Positions 34,084 through 43,424 of a DNA stretch of 64,000 nt are shown piece after piece; position 1 is the first letter of the stretch; every line of letters starts with the position of its first letter. A program made the translations under genes and the position numbers. The notes beneath the pieces are model-generated. The model worked only from the letters and a program-made list of their open reading frames with translations. It ran no database searches and was not told the origin of the DNA. The stretch is taken from the NCBI RefSeq assembly GCF_024582835.1, contig NZ_CP102097.1, positions 1,116,001 to 1,180,000 on the forward strand. Reading direction: 5' to 3'. This DNA is from Vibrio japonicus. GTDB lineage: Bacteria; Pseudomonadota; Gammaproteobacteria; Enterobacterales; Vibrionaceae.

Positions 34084-34650
34084 ATGAATGTCGATAATGT
34101 GAATGATCACGCACAGTTTAATTCAATGCTTTATCACGACAACAGTGCGCTGGCGACGATCAAAAACAGCCATGATCAGCAAGGTGCGCTGGAAGCAGTA
34201 GCGGGCCAGTTTGAGGCCATGTTTTTGCAGATGGTGCTGCGTCAGATGCGCAGTAGCAGTGATGTAATGGCGGCAGAAGACAGCCCATTTTCCAGCCAGC
34301 AGCAAGGTGTTTTCCGCGATATGTATGATGGCCAATTGGCTATCGAATTGGCCAAAAAGCAGAATTCAGGCATTGCCGATATGTTGGTTCAACAGCTCTC
34401 GCCATCAATGAGAGAAGTTGCGTTTGAATCAACTCGGCACGTCGCCCCTGCCAATGATGTACAACCTACGTCAGTCCAACTTGAGGGAAAGTTGGAAGAA
34501 GCCTCACACTCCGCTGCTAGTAAAACCTTAACATCTGAGACTTCAGTTAATCCTGCAGCACCTGAGGTCGCCTTAGTAAGACAAGCACTCGGTGGGGCCG
34601 GTTTGACAACCGCGTTTTCTCAGCCGTTGATTAGGAAAATGGAGCTGTAA
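34084..34650 (+). CDS. flgJ: FlgJ, lateral rod-cap protein without muramidase domain (188 aa)
   Basis: The N-terminal rod-capping domain is clear (QGALEAVAGQFEAMFLQMVLRQMRSSS...FRDMYDGQLAIELAKKQNSGIADMLVQQL). The glucosaminidase domain found in the second half of polar FlgJ (about 300 residues) is absent; after residue 115 comes a low-complexity tail ending APEVALVRQALGGAGLTTAFSQPLIRKMEL. Wall cleavage must come from another enzyme, possibly the SLT transglycosylase at 25459-26205. Confidence 0.92.
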   Translation: MNVDNVNDHAQFNSMLYHDNSALATIKNSHDQQGALEAVAGQFEAMFLQMVLRQMRSSSDVMAAEDSPFSSQQQGVFRDMYDGQLAIELAKKQNSGIADMLVQQLSPSMREVAFESTRHVAPANDVQPTSVQLEGKLEEASHSAASKTLTSETSVNPAAPEVALVRQALGGAGLTTAFSQPLIRKMEL

Positions 34651-36024
34651 ATGAACCTTGTTAATATCGCCCTTTCAGGGATGAATTCAAGTCGCGTCGC
34701 CTTAGATGTCACTGCCCAAAATGTCGCGAACGTTAACACGCCCGGCTATAGTCGTCAGCAGGCGATGATGGCGTCAGTTGGCGGCAGTAAGTACGATCAC
34801 TTAAGCGCGGGAATGGGTGTGGAAGTCACCAGTATTCGCCGTGTGACGGACCAATTCTTAGTTAAGCAAGTGTGGTCAACTAACAGCCTACAATCGTATG
34901 CCTCCGGATATATGGGGGCAATAAGCCAGTTAGAAAACACGCTAGGGGCCGATGGGTTCAATCTTTCAGCAGGTTTGGACACCTTGTATGCCGCGCTGAA
35001 TGACGCGACGGTTAAGCCTGAATCGATACCTTATCGACAGCAAATCATCAATGAATCAGAAGCATTGGCTCGCCGCTTCAACACCTTGACGGAGTCTTTG
35101 CACAACCAGCACAAAGACATGAATGATCAGCGCAATGCCGCGATCTCACATGCCAATGGTGTGATGAGTAATATTGCTCAGGTAAACAAACAGATTGTTG
35201 AAATGCAGGGAACGGGCGGTAACCCCGCTCAACTGATGGATACCCGCGATGCGTTGATTGGAGAGCTATCGAAGTTAGTGGAAGTGAAAACGACCGATCA
35301 AGCAGACGGTAGTATTCAGGTGACACTGACGTCGGGTCAGCCACTGGTGATGGGCGGTGATTTCAGTCAACTTAAAGCCATTCCGGATCCGACCGATGCG
35401 TATATGGCGAGTCTGCATGTTGAGTTCGGCAAACAGACTTTTGCCGTTTCAGGATCAGTCGGTGGCAATGTGGGGGCGATTTCTGATTATCAGACGGAAG
35501 TATTGAAGCCTTATAAGAATGCCATAGACGACATGGCAAAAGCGCTGGCAGATGAATTTAACAGTGTGCTTGCTTCAGGGATCGATTTGCAGGGTAATCC
35601 AGGGACTGCTTTGTTTAGTTATGATCCTGCCAATCCAGCGGCCAGTTTGGATATCACCGATATCACGCCAGAGCAGTTAGCCTTGTCGAGCGACGGCGCA
35701 CCAGGTAATGCGGATGTGTTGCAAGGTCTTATCGCCCTTGGCAATAAACCTGTCACAGTCTCTGGTTTTGGTTCACTAAGCCTTAATGATGCGTTTACTG
35801 CGATGGTCGGAGAATTGGCGATAAAAACACGCCAGGCGGATTCTGACTACCAAGCTAAGTCTGCTATGAATCAACAAGCAATAGCAGCGCGCGATAATGT
35901 GAGTGCCGTCAATAGTGATGAAGAAGCGGCGAATTTGATGACGTTTGCCAATGCCCATAACGCCAATATGAAAGTGATCAGTACCGCGAACCAGTTGTTC
36001 GACTCTGTGTTGCAGCTGTTTTGA
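34651..36024 (+). CDS. flgK: FlgK, lateral hook-filament junction protein 1 (457 aa)
   Basis: Hook-associated protein 1. MNLVNIALSGMNSSRVALDVTAQNVANVNTPGYSRQQAMM is the HAP1 N-terminus, and LRQTADQ-type coiled coil in the middle includes NPAQLMDTRDALIGELSKLVEVKTT. It closes with SAVNSDEEAANLMTFANAHNANMKVISTANQLFDSVLQLF. ATG 34651 directly follows the flgJ stop. Export is expected to need FlgN. Confidence 0.95.
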   Translation: MNLVNIALSGMNSSRVALDVTAQNVANVNTPGYSRQQAMMASVGGSKYDHLSAGMGVEVTSIRRVTDQFLVKQVWSTNSLQSYASGYMGAISQLENTLGADGFNLSAGLDTLYAALNDATVKPESIPYRQQIINESEALARRFNTLTESLHNQHKDMNDQRNAAISHANGVMSNIAQVNKQIVEMQGTGGNPAQLMDTRDALIGELSKLVEVKTTDQADGSIQVTLTSGQPLVMGGDFSQLKAIPDPTDAYMASLHVEFGKQTFAVSGSVGGNVGAISDYQTEVLKPYKNAIDDMAKALADEFNSVLASGIDLQGNPGTALFSYDPANPAASLDITDITPEQLALSSDGAPGNADVLQGLIALGNKPVTVSGFGSLSLNDAFTAMVGELAIKTRQADSDYQAKSAMNQQAIAARDNVSAVNSDEEAANLMTFANAHNANMKVISTANQLFDSVLQLF

Positions 36025-36037
36025 TAAGGAGTGAAAC

Positions 36038-36937
36038 ATGAGAATCAGTGATACTCAATTTAGCCAAATGATGCTGCAAAGTTTGCAAACCAATAATGCT
36101 GGCCTTGGTCACGTATTGCAGCAGATGGCGACAGGCGATCGTCTGACCAAACTTTCTGATGATCCGATGGCTTCGATTAAGTTGCTTAACTTGGATCGAG
36201 AAGGCAGCGCGATTGATCAATACCAGAACAATATTGCGAACGTAAAAACCACGTTATCTAGCCAAGAAGTGTATTTGGACTCCATTAGCGAAAGCCTTAA
36301 AAACATGCGTGATTTGGTACTTTGGGGCTCAAATGGATCGCTCACGGACGTGGATCGCGATGGCATGATAACCGAACTCAAGAGCCTGAGAGACTCTATC
36401 GCATCGTCTTTCAACGCACAGGACGAAGAAGGCCATTACCTGTTTTCTGGTACATTGACGAATACCGCCGCAGTGAATAGCGCCAGTGGCAGTTATGTCG
36501 TTGAAGGGAATAGCGACAAACGCGTTGTCACGGTAGCTAAAGGTGTGACGATGGAATCGAACATGACCGCGCAGGAAATTTTAAATTTAGGCGGCGGTCA
36601 AAACGTGTTAAACCAAATAGACGTACTTATTGCAGAATTTGATAATCCGAGTCCAAATTTTTATACCGAAGTAGACAATAGCTTAGTAGCTATCGATGAT
36701 ACGTTGGCAAACGTATTGGGTTCGATGACAGAAATTGGTGGTCGCCACAACAACCTTGATTTGATGGGCAGCGCGCACGGTGAAAATAAGCTGTTTGTTG
36801 ACAAAGTAACCAGCGACCTTTCTGCATTAGATTATGGAGAGGCATCGGTACGTTTGAGCAACTTCATGGCTGCGCTAGAAGCAACTCAAGCTAGCTACGT
36901 CAAAATTAATGATCTCAACCTTTTTGACCGTATTTAA
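36038..36937 (+). CDS. flgL: FlgL, lateral hook-filament junction protein 3 (299 aa)
   Basis: Hook-associated protein 3, flagellin-like. MRISDTQFSQMMLQSLQTNNAGLGHVLQQMATGDRLTKLSDDPMASIKLLNL is the HAP3 N-terminus, and DYGEASVRLSNFMAALEATQASYVKINDLNLFDRI the C-terminus. AAGGAG precedes ATG 36038. It starts 13 bases after flgK. Confidence 0.95.
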   Translation: MRISDTQFSQMMLQSLQTNNAGLGHVLQQMATGDRLTKLSDDPMASIKLLNLDREGSAIDQYQNNIANVKTTLSSQEVYLDSISESLKNMRDLVLWGSNGSLTDVDRDGMITELKSLRDSIASSFNAQDEEGHYLFSGTLTNTAAVNSASGSYVVEGNSDKRVVTVAKGVTMESNMTAQEILNLGGGQNVLNQIDVLIAEFDNPSPNFYTEVDNSLVAIDDTLANVLGSMTEIGGRHNNLDLMGSAHGENKLFVDKVTSDLSALDYGEASVRLSNFMAALEATQASYVKINDLNLFDRI

Positions 36938-36954
36938 GTCTAGGAAAATTGACT

Positions 36955-37995
36955 ATGGTAATGAGCACAGTAGAGGTTAGACCGCACAGTATTCGTCTGA
37001 CAGGACAGGAACAAACCTCTATCATGCCTACACGCTCTGCGGACTCCAGCAGAGTGGTGACGCCACGCTCGACGGCGGTTCAAGCTGATTCTGTTCAAAC
37101 CTATTCTGTATCAGGCGTGATGTTGGCTCAAGGTCAGCAACACGCTACATCGGTACAAATCGCAGCGAAATCACTGCAAACAGTAGGCAAAGAGCTGACA
37201 GATATAAAACGCGGGTTAACGCAAGCTCTTGGTAAAGGGGCTAATAACGTTCCTGGCTTACAGGAGAAGCTATCTCGTGCAAAACAGACGATTGGTCAAG
37301 TTGTTGAACAAGCACGCTTTGATGGCAAAAAAGTCATCGACAATGAGTTGAACCTCAAGTTTGATAAAGCGGATATCCGCCGTTTTTCGATCCCTGGGCT
37401 AAACGTACAGAGACTGAATGAGAAAGCGGAGCAAATACGTTTGGACTTCCCTCAAGGGCAATCAGTGATGATTCAGTTTGACGGCCAGTCTGATGGGCAA
37501 CGCACGGTAAAAATGCTCGACAGAAGCTTGATAGCGATGGGCATGCGTGCCAGTTTGGCTGAAGATGGCAATATCCTGTTTGAAGCACGCGAAGGCGCTT
37601 ATCAGCAGATGCAAGAGAAAGTGTTCGTCACGGGCGAGGGGCACCGTTTTCCGGCTGGGCAAGCCAATGCGCTTAATTTAAAAGCGGAGCCGGATGGAAT
37701 TGCCGAGCTTCGCTTTGATTTGGGATCTCGCGAAGGGATAAAACAGAGTATTGCGAAAGTGAATCATCACCTCAGACAAGTGCAAACCAGTCTGGAAAAG
37801 GTGAAAGAATTCCATGGTCAGTTGAATACTCAAATGCGCGTGATTGAAAGTAACACGAACGTACTTTCTGTGACGGAAGTAAATAGCAAATTGGACGCGT
37901 TCCAGTCAGCTTCAAATCAGTTTACCTCGGCATTTCAAGCTTTGAATGCACAAGCCAATGTCCGACGACACACCGTTGTAGCTCTTCTTAAATAG
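36955..37995 (+). CDS. Flagellin-like protein of unknown role, last gene of the lateral flg operon (346 aa)
   Basis: Not recognised as a named flagellar protein. It has a helical N-terminal part (residues about 55-120) and a helical C-terminal part (residues about 265-340: IAKVNHHLRQVQTSLEKVKEFHGQLNTQMRVIESN). These heptads are like flagellin D0/D1 coils, as is ARFDGKKVID, which resembles the FNGKKLL turn of flagellins. The middle (LDFPQGQSVMIQF...IAMGMRASLAEDGNILFEAREG) resembles the flagellin IN-type hook motif. ATG 36955 has AGGA 9 bases upstream; ATG 36961 is possible. It starts 17 bases after flgL and a terminator follows, so it belongs to the operon. Confidence 0.75.
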   Translation: MVMSTVEVRPHSIRLTGQEQTSIMPTRSADSSRVVTPRSTAVQADSVQTYSVSGVMLAQGQQHATSVQIAAKSLQTVGKELTDIKRGLTQALGKGANNVPGLQEKLSRAKQTIGQVVEQARFDGKKVIDNELNLKFDKADIRRFSIPGLNVQRLNEKAEQIRLDFPQGQSVMIQFDGQSDGQRTVKMLDRSLIAMGMRASLAEDGNILFEAREGAYQQMQEKVFVTGEGHRFPAGQANALNLKAEPDGIAELRFDLGSREGIKQSIAKVNHHLRQVQTSLEKVKEFHGQLNTQMRVIESNTNVLSVTEVNSKLDAFQSASNQFTSAFQALNAQANVRRHTVVALLK

Positions 37996-38056
37996 CTTGC
38001 GCTGCTTAAATAGTTGCACTGTTTAATTAAATAGCTACTTTGCTCAAATAGAATAC

Positions 38057-38083
38057 AAGGCTTCTTAATATGAAGCCTTTTTT
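38057..38083 (+). terminator. Rho-independent terminator of the flgB operon
   Basis: AAGGCTTC pairs with GAAGCCTT over a 7-base loop and is followed by a run of T. It lies 62 bases after the stop of the flagellin-like gene, so it ends the rod-hook operon transcript. Confidence 0.85.
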
Positions 38084-38200
38084 ACGTTCACTTCCTTTAA
38101 GATACGGGTTCCCTATATCTCTCCCCGATAGAAATGCTATTTCCATTGTTTCGTATCAACGAACGAGGGGAAAAATAGTTTTCTAACTCTGGCAGTGTAT

Positions 38201-38488
38201 TCAAACCAAAAAGAAAAAATACAGAAAACAGATAAAGGCCAATAACGTCGCAGAAAGCGTGGGATAGATGATATAAGAATCCCGATTATTGGTGCGCTGG
38301 AAGCAGAGAAACGTCAGCAGAATATTGTAAAGCAGCAGCAATAGGCTGATGATAGTGCCACTATTGAGCGTTAGGTGGGAAAGCTGAAGTAGAAAAAAGG
38401 CCAGCAGCAGATAATCAAAGATAATCAGCCACAGAAATGCTTTTTTGAGTATGTCTTTGTTTGGTGTGTCGCTGAATTGTTGTTCCAT
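38201..38488 (-). CDS. Small membrane protein of unknown function (95 aa)
   Basis: Starts at ATG 38488 (MEQQFSDTPNKDILKKAF); the frame runs seven codons further but only from an ATT. Three hydrophobic helices follow (residues about 13-34, 41-61 and 74-94) with a basic loop RTNNRD between the last two. I do not recognise the family. It lies 79 bases after lafU on the same strand, but a hairpin lies between them, so it may not be expressed with the motor genes. Confidence 0.6.
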   Translation of the reverse strand: MEQQFSDTPNKDILKKAFLWLIIFDYLLLAFFLLQLSHLTLNSGTIISLLLLLYNILLTFLCFQRTNNRDSYIIYPTLSATLLAFICFLYFFFLV

Positions 38489-38527
38489 AAGCAGCTCAAA
38501 CAGAATCAATAAATGGGTACTTTTAAG

Positions 38528-38558
38528 ATGGGTCTCCTCCTTGAGGAAAGAGACCCAT
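38528..38558 (-). terminator. Hairpin after lafU, possible terminator
   Basis: ATGGGTCTC and GAGACCCAT form a 9-bp stem around 13 bases, starting 8 bases after the lafU stop. The T-run after it on the minus strand is weak (TCTTAAAA), so termination may be partial and the 95-residue gene could be read through. Confidence 0.5.
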
Positions 38559-38566
38559 ATGTTGAG

Positions 38567-39559
38567 TTATAGGTCTTGCAGAGCTTGCTTAGAAGAGCTT
38601 TGTTCAACCGGAAGGTTTATTAATTTCTGACGAATAACAGGCTGATTGAACTCGGCCTTTTCTTTCGCTTTCTGTAGTTCGCTATCTGCGCCGTTACCAA
38701 AAAAGGTTTGTAGGACTTGTGTGGCGGGAGTAGTGAGTACAAACAGTTCAATACGGCGGTTCTCGCTTGAGTCTGGCTCGTCTACGTTCAACAGTGCACG
38801 GTCAGACATGCCAGTGACTTGCAGAACGCGTTCGTCTGGCATGCCGCCTTCAATGAGCGTTTGACGCGCAACGTTCGCTCGCGACGTTGACAAATCCCAG
38901 TTTGACCGATTTGACGTACTGCGGCTAAACGGAGTTGAGTCTGTATGTCCGCTAATGATGATTGGGTTAGCAATGCGCTCAAAAATGGGGGCAAGTTCTA
39001 ACAAGAGATCTTCGAAAAACGGAGTCAGGCGCGAACCACCACGGCTAAACATATGTTGCTTGTAGTCATCTTGTAAAACGATACGCAGACCTTGAGGTGT
39101 CACCGTAACATGAACATTACCCTGAGCACTGCTCTGCCCCATGACTTGGTCAATGATTTTTGCGAGCATAGCGAGCTGTTCTTGCGTATCGAAATTACCT
39201 GGGATCAAAGAATCCATTTCTGGACCATCGCCGTCACCCCTGAAAAATGAAGTGACGATATGATTGGAATCATGGCGACTTGGCACCGAGGAATCCTGTG
39301 CCAAGTCGATAGGGGAGATACTTTGCGATATGTCAAAAGGGTTCCCTAAATTTTGGTCGAACATGCTCATGCTATTCAAGTGAGCGACAATCGCTTTACG
39401 CTCTTCTTTGTCGGCAACTTGTAGCATCCACATCACTAGAAACAGTGCCATAAGTGCAATCATAAAATCGGCAAACGCGACTTTCCATGCTCCGCCATGA
39501 ACTTCATCATGTGCACGGCTTTTCGAACGTTTTACCACTACATGTTCGTGCTTTTGCAT
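38567..39559 (-). CDS. lafU: LafU, lateral motor stator protein MotB-type (330 aa)
   Basis: The peptidoglycan-anchoring stator subunit. [29 protein letters not shown] holds the single membrane helix with the ion-binding Asp at residue 31, in the context typical of proton-driven MotB. The C-terminal OmpA domain shows [47 protein letters not shown] and [11 protein letters not shown]. Its ATG shares one base with the lafT stop, so the stator pair is coupled. Confidence 0.95.
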   Translation of the reverse strand: MQKHEHVVVKRSKSRAHDEVHGGAWKVAFADFMIALMALFLVMWMLQVADKEERKAIVAHLNSMSMFDQNLGNPFDISQSISPIDLAQDSSVPSRHDSNHIVTSFFRGDGDGPEMDSLIPGNFDTQEQLAMLAKIIDQVMGQSSAQGNVHVTVTPQGLRIVLQDDYKQHMFSRGGSRLTPFFEDLLLELAPIFERIANPIIISGHTDSTPFSRSTSNRSNWDLSTSRANVARQTLIEGGMPDERVLQVTGMSDRALLNVDEPDSSENRRIELFVLTTPATQVLQTFFGNGADSELQKAKEKAEFNQPVIRQKLINLPVEQSSSKQALQDL

Positions 39560-40416
39560 TAACCCTCCTGGTCAGCCAGCCATTTCTCCATTTCGTTAAA
39601 CGTTGGCTTTATGTCTAGCTGAATGTGTTTACGGCCAGCATCAATCGCGAGAAGTGTTGGTTTTTTAGCAATATAAGCAACCAGTGTTGCTCGAACGCAT
39701 TCAAAAGCCGACATATCGCGTTTAACACGCTGTGCCATGGCGTTACTCAATGGATCCAACAAACAGTAACACCCGAAAATTCCAATGAATGTTCCTACTA
39801 GGGCAGAGGCGACATGGTAGCCAATCAATGCAATTGAACCATCAATGGCTTGCATAGTGATGATAATACCGCCGACCGCCGCTAAGATACCGAAGCCTGG
39901 TAACGCTTCTGCCGTTCGTTGCATTGAACGCGCTGGCAAAAGTAGATTAGTTTGAATGGCTTCGATCTCTTCTTCTAACATTCCCTCTAACTCATGAGGC
40001 GACATTTGTCCCATTGCCATTAAACGCAAATTGTCCGTTATGAAAGAAACGAGGCGAAAATCAGCGGAAACTAGCGGATATTTGGCAAAAATTGGACTTT
40101 GCTCTGGATTTTCGATGTGGCTATCAAGAGATTTGAAGCCAGAGCTGCGAACGGTTTCTAATAACACTTGCAGTAATGCCATCAGCTCCATGTAGTACTC
40201 AGTTTCATTTTTGGGCGCAGACATCACCATACGGAATTGACGTCGCATTTCCTTCAATACCTGTGGTGGGTTACCGACAATGGTGGCACCAAGCGCTGCG
40301 CCTACAATGATGAGAATTTCCGCTGGTTGCCAAATAGCAAGCATGCTACCGCCTGCCCACATATATCCGCCAAAAACACTCATAAGGATGACGAGTGCGC
40401 CAAGCAATTTTTGCAT
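39559..40416 (-). CDS. lafT: LafT, lateral motor stator protein MotA-type (285 aa)
   Basis: A four-helix stator protein that forms the proton channel with LafU. Helices run at residues about 1-20, 32-50, 170-190 and 203-222. The conserved [20 protein letters not shown] and [21 protein letters not shown] lie in helices 3 and 4, and the large cytoplasmic loop has the charged residues that contact FliG. TAGGAG precedes ATG 40416. It follows lafS by 9 bases. Confidence 0.95.
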   Translation of the reverse strand: MQKLLGALVILMSVFGGYMWAGGSMLAIWQPAEILIIVGAALGATIVGNPPQVLKEMRRQFRMVMSAPKNETEYYMELMALLQVLLETVRSSGFKSLDSHIENPEQSPIFAKYPLVSADFRLVSFITDNLRLMAMGQMSPHELEGMLEEEIEAIQTNLLLPARSMQRTAEALPGFGILAAVGGIIITMQAIDGSIALIGYHVASALVGTFIGIFGCYCLLDPLSNAMAQRVKRDMSAFECVRATLVAYIAKKPTLLAIDAGRKHIQLDIKPTFNEMEKWLADQEG

Positions 40417-40425
40417 TGTTAACTC

Positions 40426-41154
40426 CTAAGAAGTCATAAAAAGGTTGAGTTGTTCTAACGCTTGCTTGTGAAGCTGACAAATACGGGGAGGTGTCAGGTC
40501 TAAAACAAGTGCAATTTCATGTAAATTGAGCTCGTGTTGGTAAAACAGTGTCAGCAGAAGTTGATCACGTTTGGAGAGCTTGTTGAGAGCCGTGCCTAAA
40601 CTTCGGCGTATGTGCTCGTGTTCCATCCCGTCGTAATGGCTACTTAGGCTGCTGTCCATTCCTCCTTCAAGCAGTTGGTCCAAACTCTGAAGTTCACCGG
40701 CTAGCGCGGCATTTTGTCGCGCGTAGTAATCTTGCTCGTCGGTTCCCAGCGCTTTAATGATTTCAGCGTCGGTAGGTTGTCGCCCGAGTTGACGAGTGAG
40801 GTCACGGGTCACATCATTAAGTTCGTGTGCTTGCTGGCGGGTTTTACGTGAACGCCAATCCAAACGTCTTAGTTCGTCGAGAATAGCGCCGCGAACTCTG
40901 CATACCGCAAACGCAGGGAAGTTCGGGTCTTCTACGTTACCGTAACGTCGGCCGGCTTCAATAAGCGCAATCAGGCCAATTTGTTGCATGTCTTCAATAC
41001 TGCAATGGGAAGTAGCGTGTGCTCTGAGCTGATTGACGACCCGTTTAACCATAAGCTGATGACGCTGCAACAGTTTGCTCTCGTCGATGTTTACCGATGG
41101 AACGTCAAACTCTTCTGTTGCTGAGTAGCTGTCCTGTAAGTTCATCTCCAGCAT
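40426..41154 (-). CDS. lafS: LafS, lateral flagellar sigma-28 factor (242 aa)
   Basis: A FliA-type sigma factor for late lateral flagellar genes. Region 2 reads KRVVNQLRAHATSHCSIEDMQQIGLIALIEAGRRY...FAVCRVRGAILDELRRLDW. Region 3 is RKTRQQAHELNDVTRDLTRQLGRQPTDAEI. Region 4 is LNKLSKRDQLLLTLFYQHELNLHEIALVLDLTPPRICQLHKQALEQL. ATG 41154 has AAGGA 8 bases upstream, better than ATG 41145. It is held in check by the FlgM encoded at 26650-26931, and should use the TTAAT-N16-CCGCCT sites. Confidence 0.95.
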   Translation of the reverse strand: MLEMNLQDSYSATEEFDVPSVNIDESKLLQRHQLMVKRVVNQLRAHATSHCSIEDMQQIGLIALIEAGRRYGNVEDPNFPAFAVCRVRGAILDELRRLDWRSRKTRQQAHELNDVTRDLTRQLGRQPTDAEIIKALGTDEQDYYARQNAALAGELQSLDQLLEGGMDSSLSSHYDGMEHEHIRRSLGTALNKLSKRDQLLLTLFYQHELNLHEIALVLDLTPPRICQLHKQALEQLNLFMTS

Positions 41155-41165
41155 AGCTGTATTCC

Positions 41166-41657
41166 TTACTGCACAACGTATTTGGTGAGTAGCACATCCT
41201 CGATATCGTGCACGAGGTTGGTTTTTTCAAAGGCTTTAAGTAAGGTTTCCTTTACTTCACCTTGCAAAACGTCGATTGCACCAGTTTGCTGTAGCTCGTC
41301 AAACGTTTTGTCACTAAAGAGCTTTAGCATTTCGTTTTGTATCATTGGCATGTAGCTATCGATTTGTTGGATACGTTCCAGGCGACGAGTTTCGATAGCC
41401 AGTTCTAACATCACAAAATGCGTTTGTTTCTTACCTTTGACGGTTAACACGAGTTTATCTAAAGGGTGGAAGCTCGGACCTTTATATTCTTCTTCTGGTT
41501 GATTCTCGGAGAGAAACGCTAGGGGAGAGCTTGTTAAACTCAGCCCTTCGCCAGATTTTGTCAGCCACCAAATACCGCCAGCCAGTGTCCCTGCCGACAC
41601 GAGGGCGCTGGTGATGATCATAGCGAAAAACATGGAGATCATTTGTGGTTTGGTCAT
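41166..41657 (-). CDS. lafF: FliL-like lateral motor protein LafF (163 aa)
   Basis: One membrane helix at residues about 8-32 and a periplasmic domain with FHPLDKLVLTVKGKKQTHFVMLELAIETRR...IQNEMLKLFSDKTFDELQ, the FliL pattern. FliL rings surround stators and raise torque, important in swarming. It lies 21 bases after fliK and 11 bases before lafS. Confidence 0.9.
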   Translation of the reverse strand: MTKPQMISMFFAMIITSALVSAGTLAGGIWWLTKSGEGLSLTSSPLAFLSENQPEEEYKGPSFHPLDKLVLTVKGKKQTHFVMLELAIETRRLERIQQIDSYMPMIQNEMLKLFSDKTFDELQQTGAIDVLQGEVKETLLKAFEKTNLVHDIEDVLLTKYVVQ

Positions 41658-41678
41658 TACCTTTTCCTCGATGATTAA

Positions 41679-42716
41679 CTAGGCTTGTGTGTTGAGCCAG
41701 TGTTCTGAATAGTCTGTTGTTGATTGTGTTTGTCGTGCGGCAAATTCGCGGTTTGCGAAAATGATGACGTCTTCATCCGCCTGCTGGGGAGATTGATGCC
41801 GTTGCCCTTGATCCGAGCCAACATTCACATCTACATGCACGAAGTTTTGTTGTTGCAGTTCCGCACGTAAGCGTTCCGATACTTGCATGAGCGCTTCTCG
41901 GGTTGCAGTGGCACTGGCGTTGATTTGGACGCTCAAGCGGTCACCTTCTACTCGTACCATGAGGTCCAGTTTCCCCAGTTCTGGAGGGTCAAGGCGAATC
42001 TTGGCTTCTTGCAAGTTTTGTTGTGCTTGAAGGGTCACGCGATCATGCAGAACTTGCATCATTTGCTCTCCCCATTTTCCAGCCTGAGTGTCGATTCGAA
42101 CTGAAGCCCATTCTGAGCTTTGAGCTTGGCTAGGTGCTGGCAGATTAGGTGCGGGCGACTGAGTAACCGTTGCTGGGGTGATATTGAGCTGAAAGGCTCC
42201 ATTCGCGCTTTGGGTCGTGCCTTGGGGTAACGTTTGCTGAATCACCGCTGAGATATCGGACTGACTCTGCTTAGAACCCGTGTAGCTCGCCAGTTCTTGC
42301 GGTGACCTATTTAGCTGCGTAGTTAACGACGCAGTGAGTTGGTGCTCTGACGTTGAAACCGAAACAGGTGATCGGTTCGTGAACTCCAACATATGCTTGT
42401 TCATTGCTTGGGCTTGTAGAGTCAACAAGTTCGCTGGCTGCTCCGTATTGTCGAGCAACGAGAGAGCGCCCTCTAGAGAGACATCTTGTTGGGCATCCAG
42501 ATCAGACGCTGATGGTGTTTGAGCAGTCCCATTGGTGGAGAGTTCCGGCAATTGAAAGATAAGCGCAGAAGTCGCTTGTTGCTGCGCAGCCTCGGAAGCT
42601 GCGTTATCAAGCGATGGCGTTGCTGAGTCTACTCGTGCACCTGCAATTTTTGTTTCAGTTTTGCCCAGTTTACTGGTTGAGTCGGCTGCGTTAGCGTGAG
42701 TCGCAAGCGTAATCAT
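41679..42716 (-). CDS. lafE: FliK-like hook-length control protein LafE (345 aa)
   Basis: A hook-length ruler. The N-terminal 200 residues are Gln/Ser/Thr/Ala-rich and unstructured. The C-terminal Flg_hook domain is clear: KWGEQMMQVLHDRVTLQAQQNLQEAKIRLDPPELGKLDLMVRVEGDRLSVQINASATATREALMQVSERLRAELQQQNFVHVDVNV. It switches the export gate (FlhB_L) from hook to filament substrates. Its start overlaps the lafD stop by 4 bases. Confidence 0.93.
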   Translation of the reverse strand: MITLATHANAADSTSKLGKTETKIAGARVDSATPSLDNAASEAAQQQATSALIFQLPELSTNGTAQTPSASDLDAQQDVSLEGALSLLDNTEQPANLLTLQAQAMNKHMLEFTNRSPVSVSTSEHQLTASLTTQLNRSPQELASYTGSKQSQSDISAVIQQTLPQGTTQSANGAFQLNITPATVTQSPAPNLPAPSQAQSSEWASVRIDTQAGKWGEQMMQVLHDRVTLQAQQNLQEAKIRLDPPELGKLDLMVRVEGDRLSVQINASATATREALMQVSERLRAELQQQNFVHVDVNVGSDQGQRHQSPQQADEDVIIFANREFAARQTQSTTDYSEHWLNTQA

Positions 42717-43033
42717 TCTGACGTCTCCATGGTCATAGCAAATTGGTAAGCCACGGCGCGTTCTTGCTGTGCGCTGACTAACTCCATTTCTTGCTTTAAC
42801 TCGCTGGTTGCCTTTGCTAGCGCTTTTAATGCGTTATCGTGTACTTGCCTTGCGCGTTGGATTTCCGGTGCGAGTTTTGGATCATTAAGAAACGGCTTAT
42901 GGCTGACAAGCAGCTCCCGGAGCTGCAAGTCATGGCGTTCTAGCGCCTGCCAATCGGCCATTTTGGTTGCGATTAGGATCAACTGAGACAGATGACGAAA
43001 TCGCTCAGGAGAAACTTTATGCATTCTGTCCAA
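42713..43033 (-). CDS. lafD: FliT-like lateral flagellar protein LafD (106 aa)
   Basis: Small helical protein (SPERFRHLSQLILIATKMADWQALERHDLQLRELLVSH...) in the place of FliT, the FliD chaperone. The sequence is not strongly conserved and the call rests on size, composition and the order fliD-fliS-this gene-fliK. It overlaps fliS by 17 bases and fliK by 4. Confidence 0.75.
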   Translation of the reverse strand: MDRMHKVSPERFRHLSQLILIATKMADWQALERHDLQLRELLVSHKPFLNDPKLAPEIQRARQVHDNALKALAKATSELKQEMELVSAQQERAVAYQFAMTMETSE

Positions 43034-43403
43034 AATTCACCCAACCTTCTCGAATGTTGCCCATGACGCGTTCTACATTGGTCAAGCGGTCTGCATCGTT
43101 CTGAGTACTGGCGTAGTAAAGCTCTACCTGGCAGAAGTCGTACAGTTGCTGTAGATTGGTCGCAATTTCACCGCCATTCTCATCATCCAAAGCACTGCTC
43201 AGGCCGATTAAAATGTTCATGCATTTGTTAATGCTGGCACCTTTTTCAGCCAGACGACCAGCTGCCAAATGGCCACGAATGCGTTCGATTTCATCGAGCA
43301 GGCCATCAATCAGCATGACCACTAATTGATGAGGGTTGGCAGAGGCTGCCTGGGCATCGAGGTCGACTTGTTGATACGAGTCATAGCCGGAATCCATGAG
43401 CAT
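43017..43403 (-). CDS. lafC: FliS, lateral flagellin chaperone LafC (128 aa)
   Basis: A flagellin export chaperone. The FliS motif ANPHQLVVMLIDGLLDEIERIRGHLAAGRLAEKGASINKCMNILIGLSSALDDENGGEIATNLQQLYDF is complete, with YDSYQQVDLDAQAA before it. ATG 43403 has AGGAG at a good distance. It should bind LafA. It follows fliD by 21 bases. Confidence 0.94.
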   Translation of the reverse strand: MLMDSGYDSYQQVDLDAQAASANPHQLVVMLIDGLLDEIERIRGHLAAGRLAEKGASINKCMNILIGLSSALDDENGGEIATNLQQLYDFCQVELYYASTQNDADRLTNVERVMGNIREGWVNFGQNA

Positions 43404-43424
43404 AAGAGTTTCTCCTAAAAAGCG

